Source: Cavia porcellus (taxonomy: Eukaryota; Chordata; Mammalia; Rodentia; Caviidae). From it: a stretch of DNA of 64,000 bases. The stretch lies in contig NW_026947506.1 of the NCBI RefSeq assembly GCF_034190915.1, forward strand, positions 32,529,748 to 32,593,747, in the 5' to 3' direction. A model generated the notes under the pieces. It was not told the origin of the DNA. It did no database searches and saw only the letters and a list, made by a program, of their open reading frames with translations. Positions 45,036 through 57,400 of this stretch are shown one piece after another (position 1 is the first letter of the stretch; every line of letters begins with the position of its first letter). The position numbers were made by a program, and so were the translations under genes.

Positions 45036-45205
45036 GTGCACCCTGGGAGGCTGAGGCAGGAAGATCCCAAGTTTGAGCCCAGCCGAGGCAATTTAGCAAG
45101 CAATGTAGCAACATGCTGTCTCCAAATAAAAGCTATAAAAGGCTGGGGCTGCAGCTTCAGAGTGAGGGCCCTGGGCTCAATCCCTGCATCAGAAGAAAAG
45201 GGGGT
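45036..45205 (+). repeat. B1+ID dimer
   Basis: cctgggaggctgaggcagga to catgctgtctccaaataaa, then ID ggctggggctgcagcttcag to gggctcaatccctgcatcag. Confidence 0.75.
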
Positions 45206-46410
45206 GGGGCGTTGTGCTCCATCCCAGTTCAGATGTAAAAAAGAACTTGCTGCCTTGTTAAAGGCCCATCTAGCAGTGTGTGAAGAGAGAGCTGGTCCCC
45301 AGGGGGTTAAAGGAACAGTTCTTGAGTCTTTTGGGTGGTGGGAACCATTGCTTGGCCCTGTGCCTGGGTCCCCTGGCCCCATCTCCTGGCCCCTCTTTCT
45401 TCCTCCCTCAATAGCTGCATTGCAGGAGACAAGGGGAGCCTTGTGGAGCCCAGAAATAAATAATCAGCGCCCAGGTCGCCACAGCAACTGTGACATCACC
45501 CTGGGGCTGGGCAGCCGGCACTATGGGTGGCTGGCCAGGGCTAGAGAAAGGACTTCCGGCCGTGCCTGGGGACAGGTGGATGAGGACCCCACCACGGGAG
45601 GACCTGCGTGTGCCGTTGCTGCCTCCCCTCCGTGGCCAGATGGTGGCCTTCTCCCTGGGAGGCTCCCATCTGTGCCTCTCCTCGGCTCATAAGGACGCTT
45701 GTCCTATGGCATCAGGGAGCCACCATCCTCCAGCATGACCTCGTGCACCCTCGTCGCATCTGTAGGCCCGTCCAGGGTCAGGACCATGGCCCAGGAGTAT
45801 CGGCAGCTCTGCCCACGACGCTGTCATCCTTGTCGTTGCTGTTTATTAAGAAGCCAGTCTTGCTGTGGTGACTTCTGGCCAGCTGTTGTGGGCCCCTAAG
45901 GAGGCTCTACTTCAGGGTCCCGGTTTCCTCTGGGACCAGGAACCCAGCTTTAACCCGGCCCTGCACAGCATCCGGCCACGGGAGGCAATGCCAGGGGGTC
46001 GTGGTTCTCTCATGGGTCTGCTGGGTTCAGTGGGACACTGGTCACATGATCCTTGGTCAATGATCCGAAGTCACATAGCCATGGTCCACGTGGCCAGGGA
46101 GCCATTGCAGGTGGTGGTGGTGGGGCTGACCTGGACCCCTGGCCTGACCAGTGCATAGGAAAACCAGACCCCCAGGCTGGGCCAGGCCCGGGCGTGGGAG
46201 TCCACAGACCCCCTGCCGCCTCTTCTCCCAGTCGGCCCACACTGGCCTCCGGTGGATGGTGCACACAGGGCCCTTGGTGCTTCGTGAACTGTAACGGCAC
46301 AGAACCAGCACAGCCTGTCAACGTGGCTAGCAAGAAGCCAGCTTACAGAAGGTGCTCAAACGCACCTCTGATTTCCTGCTCTTAGCAACCAGGGGTGGTG
46401 GAGAGGGCTC
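45206..46410. other. unassigned GC-rich sequence
   Basis: Open frames on both strands reflect GC richness. I looked here for the missing first MMD2 exon and did not find it. Confidence 0.4.
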
Positions 46411-46426
46411 TAGCGTCCCCTGGCGG
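46411..46426 (-). promoter_or_regulatory. possible CTCF-type motif
   Basis: On the - strand this reads CGCCAGGGGACGCTA, two bases off the common CACCAGGGGGCGCTA core. It stands just outside the second half-LINE copy. This match is weaker than the pair in the MMD2 intron. Confidence 0.35.
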
Positions 46427-46488
46427 ACGACATTGGCAACACCCCAGGGGAACCTGTCATCTAGTGGACCCTGGCTTTCCACATTCTT

Positions 46489-49400
46489 TTTTTTTTGTTT
46501 GTTTTGTTTTGTTTAAGGAGAAAAAGAAAAAGAAAAAGAAAAAAAAAACAAAAAAACAGAAAAAGACCCCCCCCAAAGAAAGTAATAAGCACTAAGGAGT
46601 AATAAAATCCAAGATGTGTAAATTTTGTTGTAAAAAAGAGAGGGAAAAAAAAAAAAAAGAAAAGGAGCTCTAACGGATATAACAGCAAGTGTGTCTGGGG
46701 GTGTTAAATAGCTGACTTTATCAATGTTTTTGGAACATTGAACACAGCTGTTTGCAGTCTCCCTGTTTGAATGTCCACCTTGTGTTCTTTGATACTGTGA
46801 TTTGAGGAACTATTTTCAAGAAAATAGTGTGTAATCTACTAGCAGGTAATTTCTTACTGTTATGGTTTTTTGTTTTGTTTTGTTTTGTTTTGTTTTGTAG
46901 TTCTGTATTGCGTGTACCCTTACGCCGCTTTGGTTTGTTTTGTGTTTTTCTCTTTTTCCTCTTAAATAAAAAAAAAAAAAACAGAAAAAGGATACAAGTT
47001 ATACAGAATTTCAGAAAAAATAAACAGTAGGAAATCACTAGTTAATAGATTACATATTGTCATCTTAGAAATAGTTGTTCAAGTTACAAAATTAAAGCAT
47101 ATAAAGTGGACATTTAAACAGTGAGACTGCAAACAGTTCTGTTCAATGATCCAACAAAACTCAGTAATATGGTTGTCTTTCTTATATTTAAATATACATG
47201 CAGCTATATCCTTTAGAGCACTTTCTTTTCCTTTCTTTTGTACAATGACAATTACACATTTTGGATTTTATTACTCCCACAGTTCTTATTACTTTTTTTG
47301 AAGAGAATAAAACCAAATGTGACATAACAAAACAGAGTCAGTCAAATCAAAAGGATGGACATAATACATAATGTAAAAACAAAATACAAGGTGATCAACA
47401 ATGGTTACCATAATGCCTCTTGCTGTCTTAAAAAGAATTGTCTATATCATCAGTTATAATAAAATTGAACAAAACCAATAAAACCAAAACATTGGAGACA
47501 TTGCAGAAATTCAAAAGAAGATAATAGTCAAACCAGAATGGGCATCATAATGAATCTTATTGTCTTCACAGTTGTTGCCTATACTCTCAAACTTGGTACT
47601 ATCAAACAAAACAGAATAGAGGAAAATCAGTCAAAACAAGATGGTGAGAGCAATACAGGGTTTCAAATCAAGCTAATAGGAAATCAAAGTGGGTTACTAT
47701 AATATACCCTGCTATTTTTTATTTATTTTTTCCCTTAATTAAAATGATAAAAATAAAAAAGGAAATAATAAAAAAGGAGATTGAGATAAAAGATGACATA
47801 ACAACAAAACAGCACAGGTCAAAACATAACCGTTTAAGCAAAATAGTGTTTCACCACAAGATATCCTGACATAAAAGTAGTTACCATAGTGTTTCTTTCC
47901 TTGAAATGTTTGAGTATAACTTGGTATACTGTAGCATGAAACATATCAAGACAATGTAAAACCATTCAAGAGAATGATGGTATTACAGGGTATTTAGAAT
48001 CAACTATCAGAAAATGAACAATGGTTTCTGTATAATCTCCTTGTCTATAAAAGTTTTTGCTTATATTATCACATATAATAAAATCCAATAAGATACGACA
48101 TGTTATAAGACCGATGGAGACAGAAGAACAAAAGCTTGATGGGACTTCAAAACAAGAGGATATTAAATCAGCACTACCTATTATGATGTCTTATTTTCTC
48201 CAAAATAGCTGTTGCTACCACCGAACCTTCTCTGCCTCATTTCTGTTGAACTCTTTTTCTGTCATTAGTTGTCAGTTTGTCCTCTTCATTTCGCTTTCTG
48301 CTCCATTCATTGTGGCCTCTCTGCCACTGTTTTTGGAATCTTGGTATTTTTCTTTTTTAGAATGTCCTGCAGTATTCTCTGTAGAGTTGAATTGGTGGTT
48401 GCAAATTCCCCTAGTTCCTCTTTACCCTGGAAGCACCTTATTTTTCCATCAATTTCTAGGGACAGTTATACAGGATATATCAATCTTGGCTGGAGGTTAT
48501 TATCTTTCAAAGCTTGAATTATTTCCCCCCACGCTCTTCGTGATTTGATGGTTTGTGCCGAGAAGTCTGCTGTCATTCTGATGGGTGTTCCCTTGTAAGT
48601 GATCTGTCTTTTGTCTCTGACAGCTTTTAATATTTTGTTCTTATACTGGATTTCTGGAATTTTTATTATTATATGCCTGGGTGTAGCTCTGTTTGGGTTG
48701 TAGGTGGCTGTATGTCTCATACATCTGGGTATCTTTACCTTTTGCTAAATTAGGGAAATTCTCCTGGATTATTTCTGTGAATAGCCTTTGTAGTTCATTT
48801 GTTTATGTCCCTACTTCTTCTTTTACATTCTTAATTCTTAAGTTATAGATCCTCTTATCATCTTCTAGCCTTTGTATTATTGCTGTTTGTTTCCTTGTTA
48901 TTTTTAAGAAGTTTTTCATTTCATGCTCCCACATTACAAATCTGTTCTCCAGTTCAGATAATCTATCCTTAGTTTCTTTCAAGCTGTTATGCCAGTTTTC
49001 AATAGAGTTTTTAGTTTCCTGGTCATCTCTTTGAACCTGCTTCATGTATTCTATGTTTTCTCTATTTTCTCCATCAAACAGTTCTCCCCTTTTTTTTCTG
49101 TTCTTCCATTCCACCATCTGTTTTTTCTTGGATGGTGCTTAGCATTTCTCTAACTATTCTACTTATATCTTGCTTTACTTCATTAAATACTTCACTTTTG
49201 AACTCGTGTATGAGGCTCCAAAGATACCGCTTTATGTCTACTGGTGCCATGTCTGATATTGCATGTTTTCTGTCTTCATTGTCCTTTGCATTTACCTTTC
49301 CTGGAATAGTGTTCTCAGGATTGAGGGCCGAGGACCCTTTCTTGTGGCCTCCTCTTCTCACATTTTTTGTTCCTTCCATACAGGCATATATAGGAGACCC

Positions 49401-50129
49401 AGTTTCTTTCTTTGTCGGTTTCAGTTTGTTTGAATTGCACTGGCTAGGTGTTCCTACCCACTGCAGTGTACTAGGGAGACACAGACCTGGGCAGCCTCTG
49501 CTGGGCCCACCCCTCCAGGTCAGCCTATTGAAGGCTTCACTGCTAGGGTGAACCACCAGGTGCTGGGACCTGGTTTGGGCTGGCCTACTGGGTCTTGGTC
49601 TGCAGTGTCACCCAGGCCAAGCGCTCCCCACCAATCCCGCTTGAGAGGGTAATATGCGACTAAAGTCACTGTAGCCTCCTGTTCCGGCTAGTCTGCTCGG
49701 TCCCAGAATGTCCTCTGTTGGAGTCTCCTAGTTTATGGAAGGGTTCCCATTCCTCTCACTCACTGCAAGTCGATGTAGGGCTCCCCGCCAGTCCTACTCT
49801 CAACTCTGTTGGCCGTTGCTGCTCTCAGAGCTTGCACGTCTCTGTCCTGCTGTGCTGATTCAGATGCTGCAGCAGCAGCAGGAAATTCAAGCCACAGTTT
49901 GCAGAGGTGCGGGTTCCAGCTTCAGCACTGAGATTTTATCTGTCCAGTTATAGCACCGAGATTGCATTTCCAGTTGGTTTCTCTCAGCTTAGTTCATTCC
50001 TGGGTCGGCAGGGTATATCTCCCCTTGCTTAGGACTCCTTACTCTGTACCATTCCTGGATTCTAAGCTGGCTATCTCAGAGAGCCTCCATAGCTGCTGTT
50101 ATCTATCCACCATGTTCTCCTGGAAGTCC
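46489..50129 (-). mobile_element. ORF1-only LINE-1 derivative (HAL1-type), copy 2, complete ends
   Basis: A 3.64-kb insertion bounded by a 16-bp direct repeat GGCTTTCCACATTCTT (46473-46488 and 50130-50145), with an A-rich - strand tail next to the left copy. It aligns along its length with copy 1: leader, ORF1, and an AT-rich 3' region with shared stretches such as tacaagttatacaga and ggaaatcactagttaat. It has a longer leader (about 750 bp) and a different, about 490-bp 3' terminus. No ORF2 is present. More substitutions and indels than copy 1 suggest it is older. Confidence 0.8.
48272..49379 (-). pseudogene. LINE ORF1p relic, copy 2
   Basis: The ATG at 49377-49379 opens a frame with the intact family N terminus (MEGTKNVRRGG, later VDIKRYLWSLIHEFKSEVF). 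The frame then breaks: it shifts near 49080-49120, shifts again near 48720-48800, and a stop replaces a codon near 48466, after NNLQPRLIYPV. The C-terminal coding remnant continues to a TGA at 48272-48274, equivalent to the copy 1 stop. Clearly non-functional. Confidence 0.85.
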
Positions 50130-50221
50130 GGCTTTCCACATTCTTAGGATGAGTGACAGCTTGTGAGGTCCTGGGAGCAGGGGGATGTGATCAGACAGAG
50201 GTGATCACACTCTGACGTTTT

Positions 50222-50420
50222 CAAAGATATCAAACATAGGACCATTTATTTTTAAAGTCACCTCGCAATTGCACATGTAGGTGTGCACTCAGGAGAAATG
50301 AGCACTTTATGATTACCAAAAAAATGATATGCAGAAAAGTTGTCATGGGTAGAGTCATCCCCCGCCACTCAAAAGTACAGCACCACCTACAGCAGACTGA
50401 ACAAACCCTGCATTGTCTGT
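50222..50420. repeat. old L1 fragment
   Basis: gcaattgcacatgtaggtgt followed by actcaggagaaatgagcac corresponds to an ancient L1 3' region phrase. It lies just outside the second half-LINE copy. Confidence 0.45.
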
Positions 50421-50693
50421 TTAACTCATGGAGAGCCACACGACATTGAAAAACCCCAGTCAGTGTGTCCAGGAACAGAGAGAAGTCTGCAAAAATCACC
50501 TTAGAGGAAGCAGCCATAAAGGAGAGGACGTGTGTGCTGTGTCTGTGGATGGCGGTTCCAGGAAGGGAGACCAATCTTCAGTGGCCGTGTCAGAGGGTGC
50601 TTTCTCTGAGGAGCAGTTTCTTCCCCCGGGAGGGGCAGAAGGAAACTTTCTTGGGGGGCAGGAAATGAACTATGCCCTTCAGAGTGGAGTCCT

Positions 50694-50715
50694 GTGTGTG
50701 TGTGTGTGTGTGTAA
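50694..50715. repeat. (GT)n microsatellite
   Basis: About 10 GT units near a SINE. Confidence 0.85.
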
Positions 50716-50773
50716 CCAAGTCATACACTAGGGGGAGTCAAACTGTAAGTTACACTTCAAGAAAACCTTACAA

Positions 50774-51045
50774 ATCCACTGTGGTGGCACACACCTGTAA
50801 TCCCAGCACTCTGGGAGGCTGAGGCGGGAGGATTACAAGTTTGATTCCAGTCTGGACAGCTTAGTTACTTAGTAAGACCCTGTCTCAAAATTTAAAAAGA
50901 AAGCTGAGGTGTAAGCACCTGCCTGGCAAGTGCAAGATCCTGAGTTCAGTCCCTGGTACAAAAAAAGAAAAAGAAAAAGGGCTGGAGCTGGAGCTCAGTG
51001 TGAGGGCTCTTGGTTTAATCCCGGTACTGCAAATAAAATAAAACG
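50774..51045 (+). repeat. B1 followed by two ID units
   Basis: B1 (cactgtggtggcacacacct to gaccctgtctcaaaatttaa), a first ID with gtaagcacctgcctggcaag, then a second ID gggctggagctggagctcag with gtttaatcccggtactgc. Confidence 0.8.
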
Positions 51046-51380
51046 GAGAGAAAAGCGAGAGAGCACTGCACCCCGCCCACAGCCTCCGAGTACCAGTGGT
51101 TCAACCTGTGGCTTCCGTCTTTGCACCTATGTGGGGTCCTAAGTGCGCAGCTGGTGTTTGGGGGGATGGAGCCCACTGGAACTCCAGGAGCAGCTGCAGT
51201 GAGTGAAGTTTGATGATGAACGTGCGTTGTGGGGAGGCAGGTGGCAGGGAACAGCGTGGTCATCGAGAGGGACGGGAGGGTGGCAGCAGGGACAAGGAGC
51301 CAGGAGGGGCCCCTCCCACCAGAGGACCCCGCTGCCGCCGCATGTCCCCCCTGAACACCCCCGGTTCTCCCTCCTTCCAG

Positions 51381-51462
51381 GTTCATGAACCACCGGGTCC
51401 CTCCCCACAAGCGCTACCAGCCCACGGAGTACGAGCACGCGGCCAACTGCGCCACCCACGCT
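51381..51462 (+). CDS. MMD2: MMD2 coding exon with the [10 protein letters not shown] motif
   Basis: This 82-nt exon follows a pyrimidine-rich acceptor ending ctccttccag and precedes the donor GTGAGT. The first G completes a split Arg codon, and 27 codons follow from [12 protein letters not shown] to ATHA, ending in phase 0. It is the cytosolic segment before helix 1 and carries the E-x2-N-x2-TH signature of PAQR proteins. An in-frame ATG is its second full codon, so a transcript entering here without the normal first exon could still start an N-truncated protein. Confidence 0.93.
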
Positions 51463-54400
51463 GTGAGTGGGGCTGGGGCTTGGGAGGCAGTGGGGACAGG
51501 AAAGGTAGCCTCCTTGTCCACGCAGACATTTGGCTCTCCTCGGGAGCCATCTCTCAGGTCTCCTGTGGCCCACAGAGGCCGAGCAGGATCTTGGGGGACG
51601 TGTGATGGACGCTGGGGGCTTGGAGCTGAGGGTGCCTCTCTTCTGCTAGAACCTTCAGTGGCTGCCTAGTACCTGGTACAGCATCTCATCACACAGCACA
51701 CACTCAGGCAGGTCTGACCTGTGTGTCCTGCTCTTGCTTCCACACTCTCGTCCCTGGGGTCACAGGTCGCCCACTCCTGTTTCCTTTGCACGTGCTGTGC
51801 CCATGCCTGGAATACTTTTCCTCTCCACCCCAGCCTCATCTGTGAAGCCCTCTTTGTGTTTCACAGCCTTACGGAGATGTTCCCCAGAAGCCTTCCCACT
51901 GGCCCAGCTGCTGGGGAGCCCTGAGACCATCCCCTCCAACTCCCCTACCCCCTGACCTGTACGCCTAGGTGGAGGGACCGGTCCATTCATCAGTCAGTCA
52001 GCAAATCTTTCCTCCTCCCTCGAGGCACCGGGCTCTGCTCCAGGCCCTGGCAGTGCAGGTGTGGGGCGACTCAGTATCTCAGGAGGAACACGCCTGCCAT
52101 GGATGGATGCTGCTGAGCCCGCCCACAGTGAAGTTCAGATGAGCCCAGGCTTCCTGTGCCCTGCCTTCCTCCCTTTCTTTGTGTGGTGGGAGCAGACCCA
52201 GGCTCTGCTACTGAGCTAATTCCAGCCCGTTTTATTTGTTATTTGGACCCTGGGACTTGTTAAATTGCTCAGTCTGGGCTTGAACTTGGGGTCCTCCTGC
52301 CTCAGCCTCCCAGAGTGCTGGGATCACAGACCCACACTTGTCCAGCTCTGTGTCTGCTTATCCTGCTCACTCCCTTGGAGCAGGAGCCCCTCTGTGGTGC
52401 TCACCCTGCCCCCGGCCCCCAGAGCACCTGAGGGGTGACCATGTGGTTCTCAGATAAGCTGATTTCTCACAGCCACCCCCAGAGCATCTCTCCCCGAATC
52501 CCAACTCTGTGACCATGCAGCTCTAAACCTCACTCTCCTCATCTGAGAATGGGTGTATGCCACCCCCCCCAGGGTTGTGTGAGTGCCGCCCAAGGCATTG
52601 GTGCCACCCTGTGGCCTCCTGGGTCGGGCTCCCTCCCTGAGGTGGCAGTTGATCCTGCAGTCACCAGGAGCCAGGGGCTGAGGAGCCCGCAGACACAGAT
52701 GCACACGACCCCACGCTTGGTGCTGTGCCTGTGCAGCTCGCCCTGAGCACGGGGTGGGGACAGGGTGATGGCAGCAGCTCTGATCTGCCTCTGCCAGGAC
52801 AGAGCTGTGCTCAGGGCTCATGGAGGGAGGGAGGCCGGGAAGGAAGGGGGAGGAGGGAGGAGAAAAGGAGGCAGATGAGAGGGCCTAGGTACGCCAGATG
52901 ACGTGGGAGCCTCAGAGAAGACCAGGTGGCGGCCTGCGGGGGCTCTGCTCCCCCCCTCAGGGACGTGATCCCCGTGCACTTTTTAAAGCATACAGTCAGA
53001 TACAAGGAAGTCATTTCTAAGTGTTTGTAGCACTGTCCCTGAGCCGGGTGAGGTGGCACATGCCTGTGCTCCCAGCACTCCGGGAGGCTGAAGCAGGAGG
53101 AACAGAAGTTGGAGCCCGCTTAAGCAACTTAGTAAGACATTGTCTCGAAATCAAAAAATATTTTAGATACACGTGCTGCCCAAGCAAGCACTCAAAAAAA
53201 AAAAAAAAGGCTTGGGTGTAGCTCAGGGTGAAAGCCCTGGGTTCAGTCCCTGTACCTTCCCCCCAACCCCAATCTGTCCCCTTCCTCCCTTCTGTCTGCC
53301 AGATGTTCAGTCCGTGCTGAGCAGCTGGCCGAGGGCTGGTGGCGGCCTTTGGTTTGGGAGCTGCCACCTCCCCCTGCCCCTGTCCTGGCAGTGGGTGCCA
53401 CCGAGGCCCGCGGGTCCCTCTAGCACCCCGCTTTCCAGGGAGTATTTTCCAGGGGATCCCAGAGGCCGCACACTATTGGGGCTGGACTCTCCACGTGCCT
53501 GCTCCTCCCCCTCTCAGGTTTTTGGTATTCGTTTTTCTCCCTTCCGTCTGTCCGTCCTTCCTTCCGTCCGTCCGTCCGGCCTTCCTTCCTTCCTTCCTTC
53601 CTTCCTTCCTTGGGCACATGTTCATTAAAGGCTCACGAGACCTGGTAACCCTGAGGAAGTAGGTCAGCAAGGCAGGGACCAGGGACAGGGACAGGGACAG
53701 GGATCATGCGGGGAGGGCGAGGAGGCACCTCTGCGGAGTGACAGGGCGGGCAAGGGGTGGAGGGAGCCATTGCGCCCCCACACGGGGTGAGGCTGTCACC
53801 AGGCACAGCCTCTGTGAGGTGCAGCACAGCACGGAGCCCTGGGCAGAGCAGAGGAGGGTGGAGCGAGGGGGGAGGCCAGCGGGCATCTGGAGAGGCGGGG
53901 GACAGGGCGCCACGCTGAGCCGCTCCCACCGCAGGCATGGCTGTCTAACTCCTTACTGACAGAGCTGGGCCCACACTGGAGCTGGTCCAGACATAGCACT
54001 GCAGTTGGGGGACTTTCAGGAGGCAAGGCATGAATGTCAGTGACCGCCAGGTGACATGGACATGCAGCACCCGTCGGGCTCCTCTGTGTGGGGCCCGGGC
54101 GCCAGCTGTGACCTGGCTGCAGTCCGCGCACCCTGCAGGGTCCACACAGCCTCCAGCCCTAGAATTCAGATAAAATCATTTAGTGCGGGCCATGTTCATG
54201 GACTCCGTTCTTCAGTGGCCCTGGCTGCCTTCTTGTGCCCCGTGGCCACCTGGTGGCTGCAGTCTGGTCTAGTGGCACAGTCTGGTCTGGAGGAAAGCAG
54301 GATGCGGGCCCTGTCCCTGCGTGCGACGCCCCTGCAGCTGTCCCTTCCCACAGTTCTGGATCCTCCCCAGCATCCTCGGCGGCTCCAACCTCTACTTCCT

Positions 54401-57400
54401 GTCCGACGATGACTGGGAGACCATTTCCGCCTGGATCTACAGCCTGGGTCTCTGCGGGCTCTTCGTGGTGTCCACCGTGTTCCACACCATCTCCTGGAAG
54501 AAGAGCCACCTCAGGTATGTCCCGGCCGGCCCCAGAGGGGACACCTGCCCGCATGGGGCAGGATACTGAGTCTGCAGAGGGGACCGAGGAGGGGGTGACT
54601 CTGGGGTATCTTCAGGGTGCTGGGACTGAGCAGCCCCCCAAGAGCCTCTCCATCTGCTCAGCCCTAGAGGACAGCAAGGGACCCTACAGGCCCTGCTGTA
54701 ACCCTCCTGACCACCTCCTGGGTCCCAGCGCTGTCCAGATGTCCTTCCCCAGTCTTTTCAAGAGAATCCCTGATTGATTTTTTTTTTTTTTTTTTTTTTG
54801 AGCCAGTCTCACTATGCGGTTCAGGCTGGCCTTGAACTCCAAGCGATCCTCTTGCCTCAGCTTCCTGGGATTACAGGTGTGCACTATCATGCCTGGCCAA
54901 ATTCCTGGTTTTTAAAACCTTGATTTGTTTTGCTTTTAATTTTTAAGATTTCAAGACAAGCAGAAGATCAGTCTACAGTCTGCTACCTTAACCCCTCGTC
55001 AGTGCAGGGCCACTGGGCACATTCATGGCCCCCACCACTGCCCAAACTGGACTCTGTGCTTGGCAGACACCAACTCCCTGTGCACCCTGCCCCGCCCCAC
55101 ACCTCTGCTCTGTCTCTTGGAACTTGGTGGCACAGGGTGGCGGGACGGCCTGTTTCACTTCACAGGACACCCTCCAGGCCTGTGTAGTGAGGCCCCCAAG
55201 GGAGGGGTCTTGAGTCACAGCGGCTGTGTCTGGGCCAGAGCTGCTTGCAGGATCCTGGGCCCCACAGTGTGCTCCGCCCTCTCCCTGTTCCCCAAGGTTC
55301 TCTCCCTTTGGGGTCCTTCTTGAGCTCCTCCCAGTTCCGCGGGCAGAAGTCTGGGAGCGAGGTGTGGGCAGGATCACGCTCCCTCCGGGCTGCAGGAAGG
55401 ACCCTTGCTGCCCTGCCGGCTCCTGCTGGCTCCCGGCAGCCCTAGGCTGTGACTGTGTTGCTGCAGCCTCTGCCTCACCTCGCCTGGCCTCCCTCAGTGT
55501 CTGGGGTCCATGTCCCCCGCTCTGTTCTCTTATGAAGATGCAGCCATTGGCTTTAGGGTCCGATTCCCAGACTTGTGGCCATTGTCCTCACCTGGGAGGG
55601 CAGGTGAGATGGTGGCCCCTCCCTGGTAGGCAGGGTTGGGGTCACTGCTGGTAAAGGCCTCACAGCAGCTCTGCACTGGCAGCTTGGGCTGCACCTGTCA
55701 GCCATTGTCATTGTTGTCAGAGACACGTGTGGTTGGACTACGCGTAGCATCATTGGTCAGTTCATTGGGCTGAATCACAGTTTGTATTAGTCCTCTATTG
55801 CTGTGTAACAAAAATACCCCCAAAATGTGGTGGCTGAAAATAACAAGAAATGCTTGCTATCTTTTGAGGCCTCAGAGGGTCAGATGTGGTGGACTGTGGC
55901 TTGGGGTGCCTCCTGCAGCCAGATGTTGGCTGTCATCGGGGTGTCCATTTCCCAGGTGGCTCCTCCCCTGGCTGAGAGGTGGTGCTGGATGTTTGGGGAC
56001 CTCAGTGCATCTCCAGCTGGGCCTCCCTGCAGCCATGGGCTGGCTGGTGTTCCCCAAAGCTAGTGGCAGATGCCGTGTGACATTGGGGTCTAGCCTGTTG
56101 CTCCAGAAGGCTGCCCTGTCTGCTGTGAGTGGGAACAGGGTAAGATGGGAGCCTCAGAGCAGGGCATGAACACCAACCTGGAGGCCATCTGTGAACCGGC
56201 CACGTGCACAGAGGCCACAGCTCATTGCAGGGGTAGGTGGTGGAAGAGCTGGCATTCACTGACCGGCTCCCACATGCCATGCTGAGCGCTGGCTCACGTC
56301 ATCCTCTGCAAGCCTGTGACCTGGTTGCTGGTGGCCCCGGTTCACAGAGGCAGAAACGTCTGGGAATGAGTCAGTGCCCCCACGCTTCTGAGTGGCTGTA
56401 GTTTCTTGGCTGCAGCCCCAGTCTGCAGTTTTGAGCCATAGGATTCTTTTCCAAATGAAAGCCTTTGGGAAGCCCAGGTTACCAAACTGAAACACAGAGC
56501 AGCTCTGATTGAGGCCCAGGGACAGGTAAGCAGTCACTTCAGTGGGACCCCAAGCCCTCTCCACATGGCCCCCAGAATGGTGAGGAGTCTGGCTTGATTC
56601 CCTCCACTCTGGTCACTGACAGAGGGGGAAATTGAGGCAGAAGGGTTGTGACTGGGGGAGGAGAGCCTGCCTGAGCCCAGGCCCTCTTGCATGGGGGAGG
56701 TACTGCACTCCTGGGCTGGGCACAGGGCCCCCAGCCCTTTCCTGCTGCCTGGGGCCGTGACCACCCTCTCTGCCTCCCAGGATGGTGGAGCACTGCTTGC
56801 ACATGGTCGACCGCATGGTCATCTACTTCTTCATCGCGGCCTCCTACGCGCCCTGGTGAGTCCTGCTGCCACTGCTTCCTGACCTTGTCATTGAGTCTCC
56901 GCTGGGTGGGGGGAACTGGGAGATGGGGAGTCTCCCCATCTGTTTCCCTGCCAGGAGCCAGCTACTCTTTGCCGGTTTCTTGTGCCCTTCTAGATATATT
57001 TGATGCACAAAAAGGAAATGTGTGTGTGTGTGTGTGTGTGCGTGTCAGGGTTCACTAGAAGACCAGAGTTAGTGTGCAGTGTATGTGACGTATAAAGGCT
57101 CACAAGGTAGCTCAGGGTGGCTGCCTGCAGAGCTGGGCTGAAGAACGTAAAGGGACCACTGCAAGCCAGGGCTGGAAGATCCAGTTGAAAGTTGAAAGCC
57201 TGGAACCCACTGAAGAATCTGGTCTTGAACTCGCTGTGTAGCCCAGACTGACTTCAAACTCCTGATCCTCCTGCCTCAGCCTCCTAGGTGTTGAGATTAC
57301 AGGTGCGGCCACCATGCTTCTCTAAAGGCAGATACTCAGAGTGCTGTGTGAATTCAAAAGCCTTGAAAGGCCGTGGCATGGCAGAGAGAGAAAATTCTGG

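Noticed and set aside
45036..45692. 218-codon open frame on the + strand
   Set aside because: It begins in a B1+ID SINE and continues through GC-rich DNA without recognisable domains.
32000..51380. First coding exon of MMD2
   Set aside because: I searched for a short ATG-led exon ending in the right phase with family-like text next to a GT donor and found none I could defend. It may be further upstream or outside the window.
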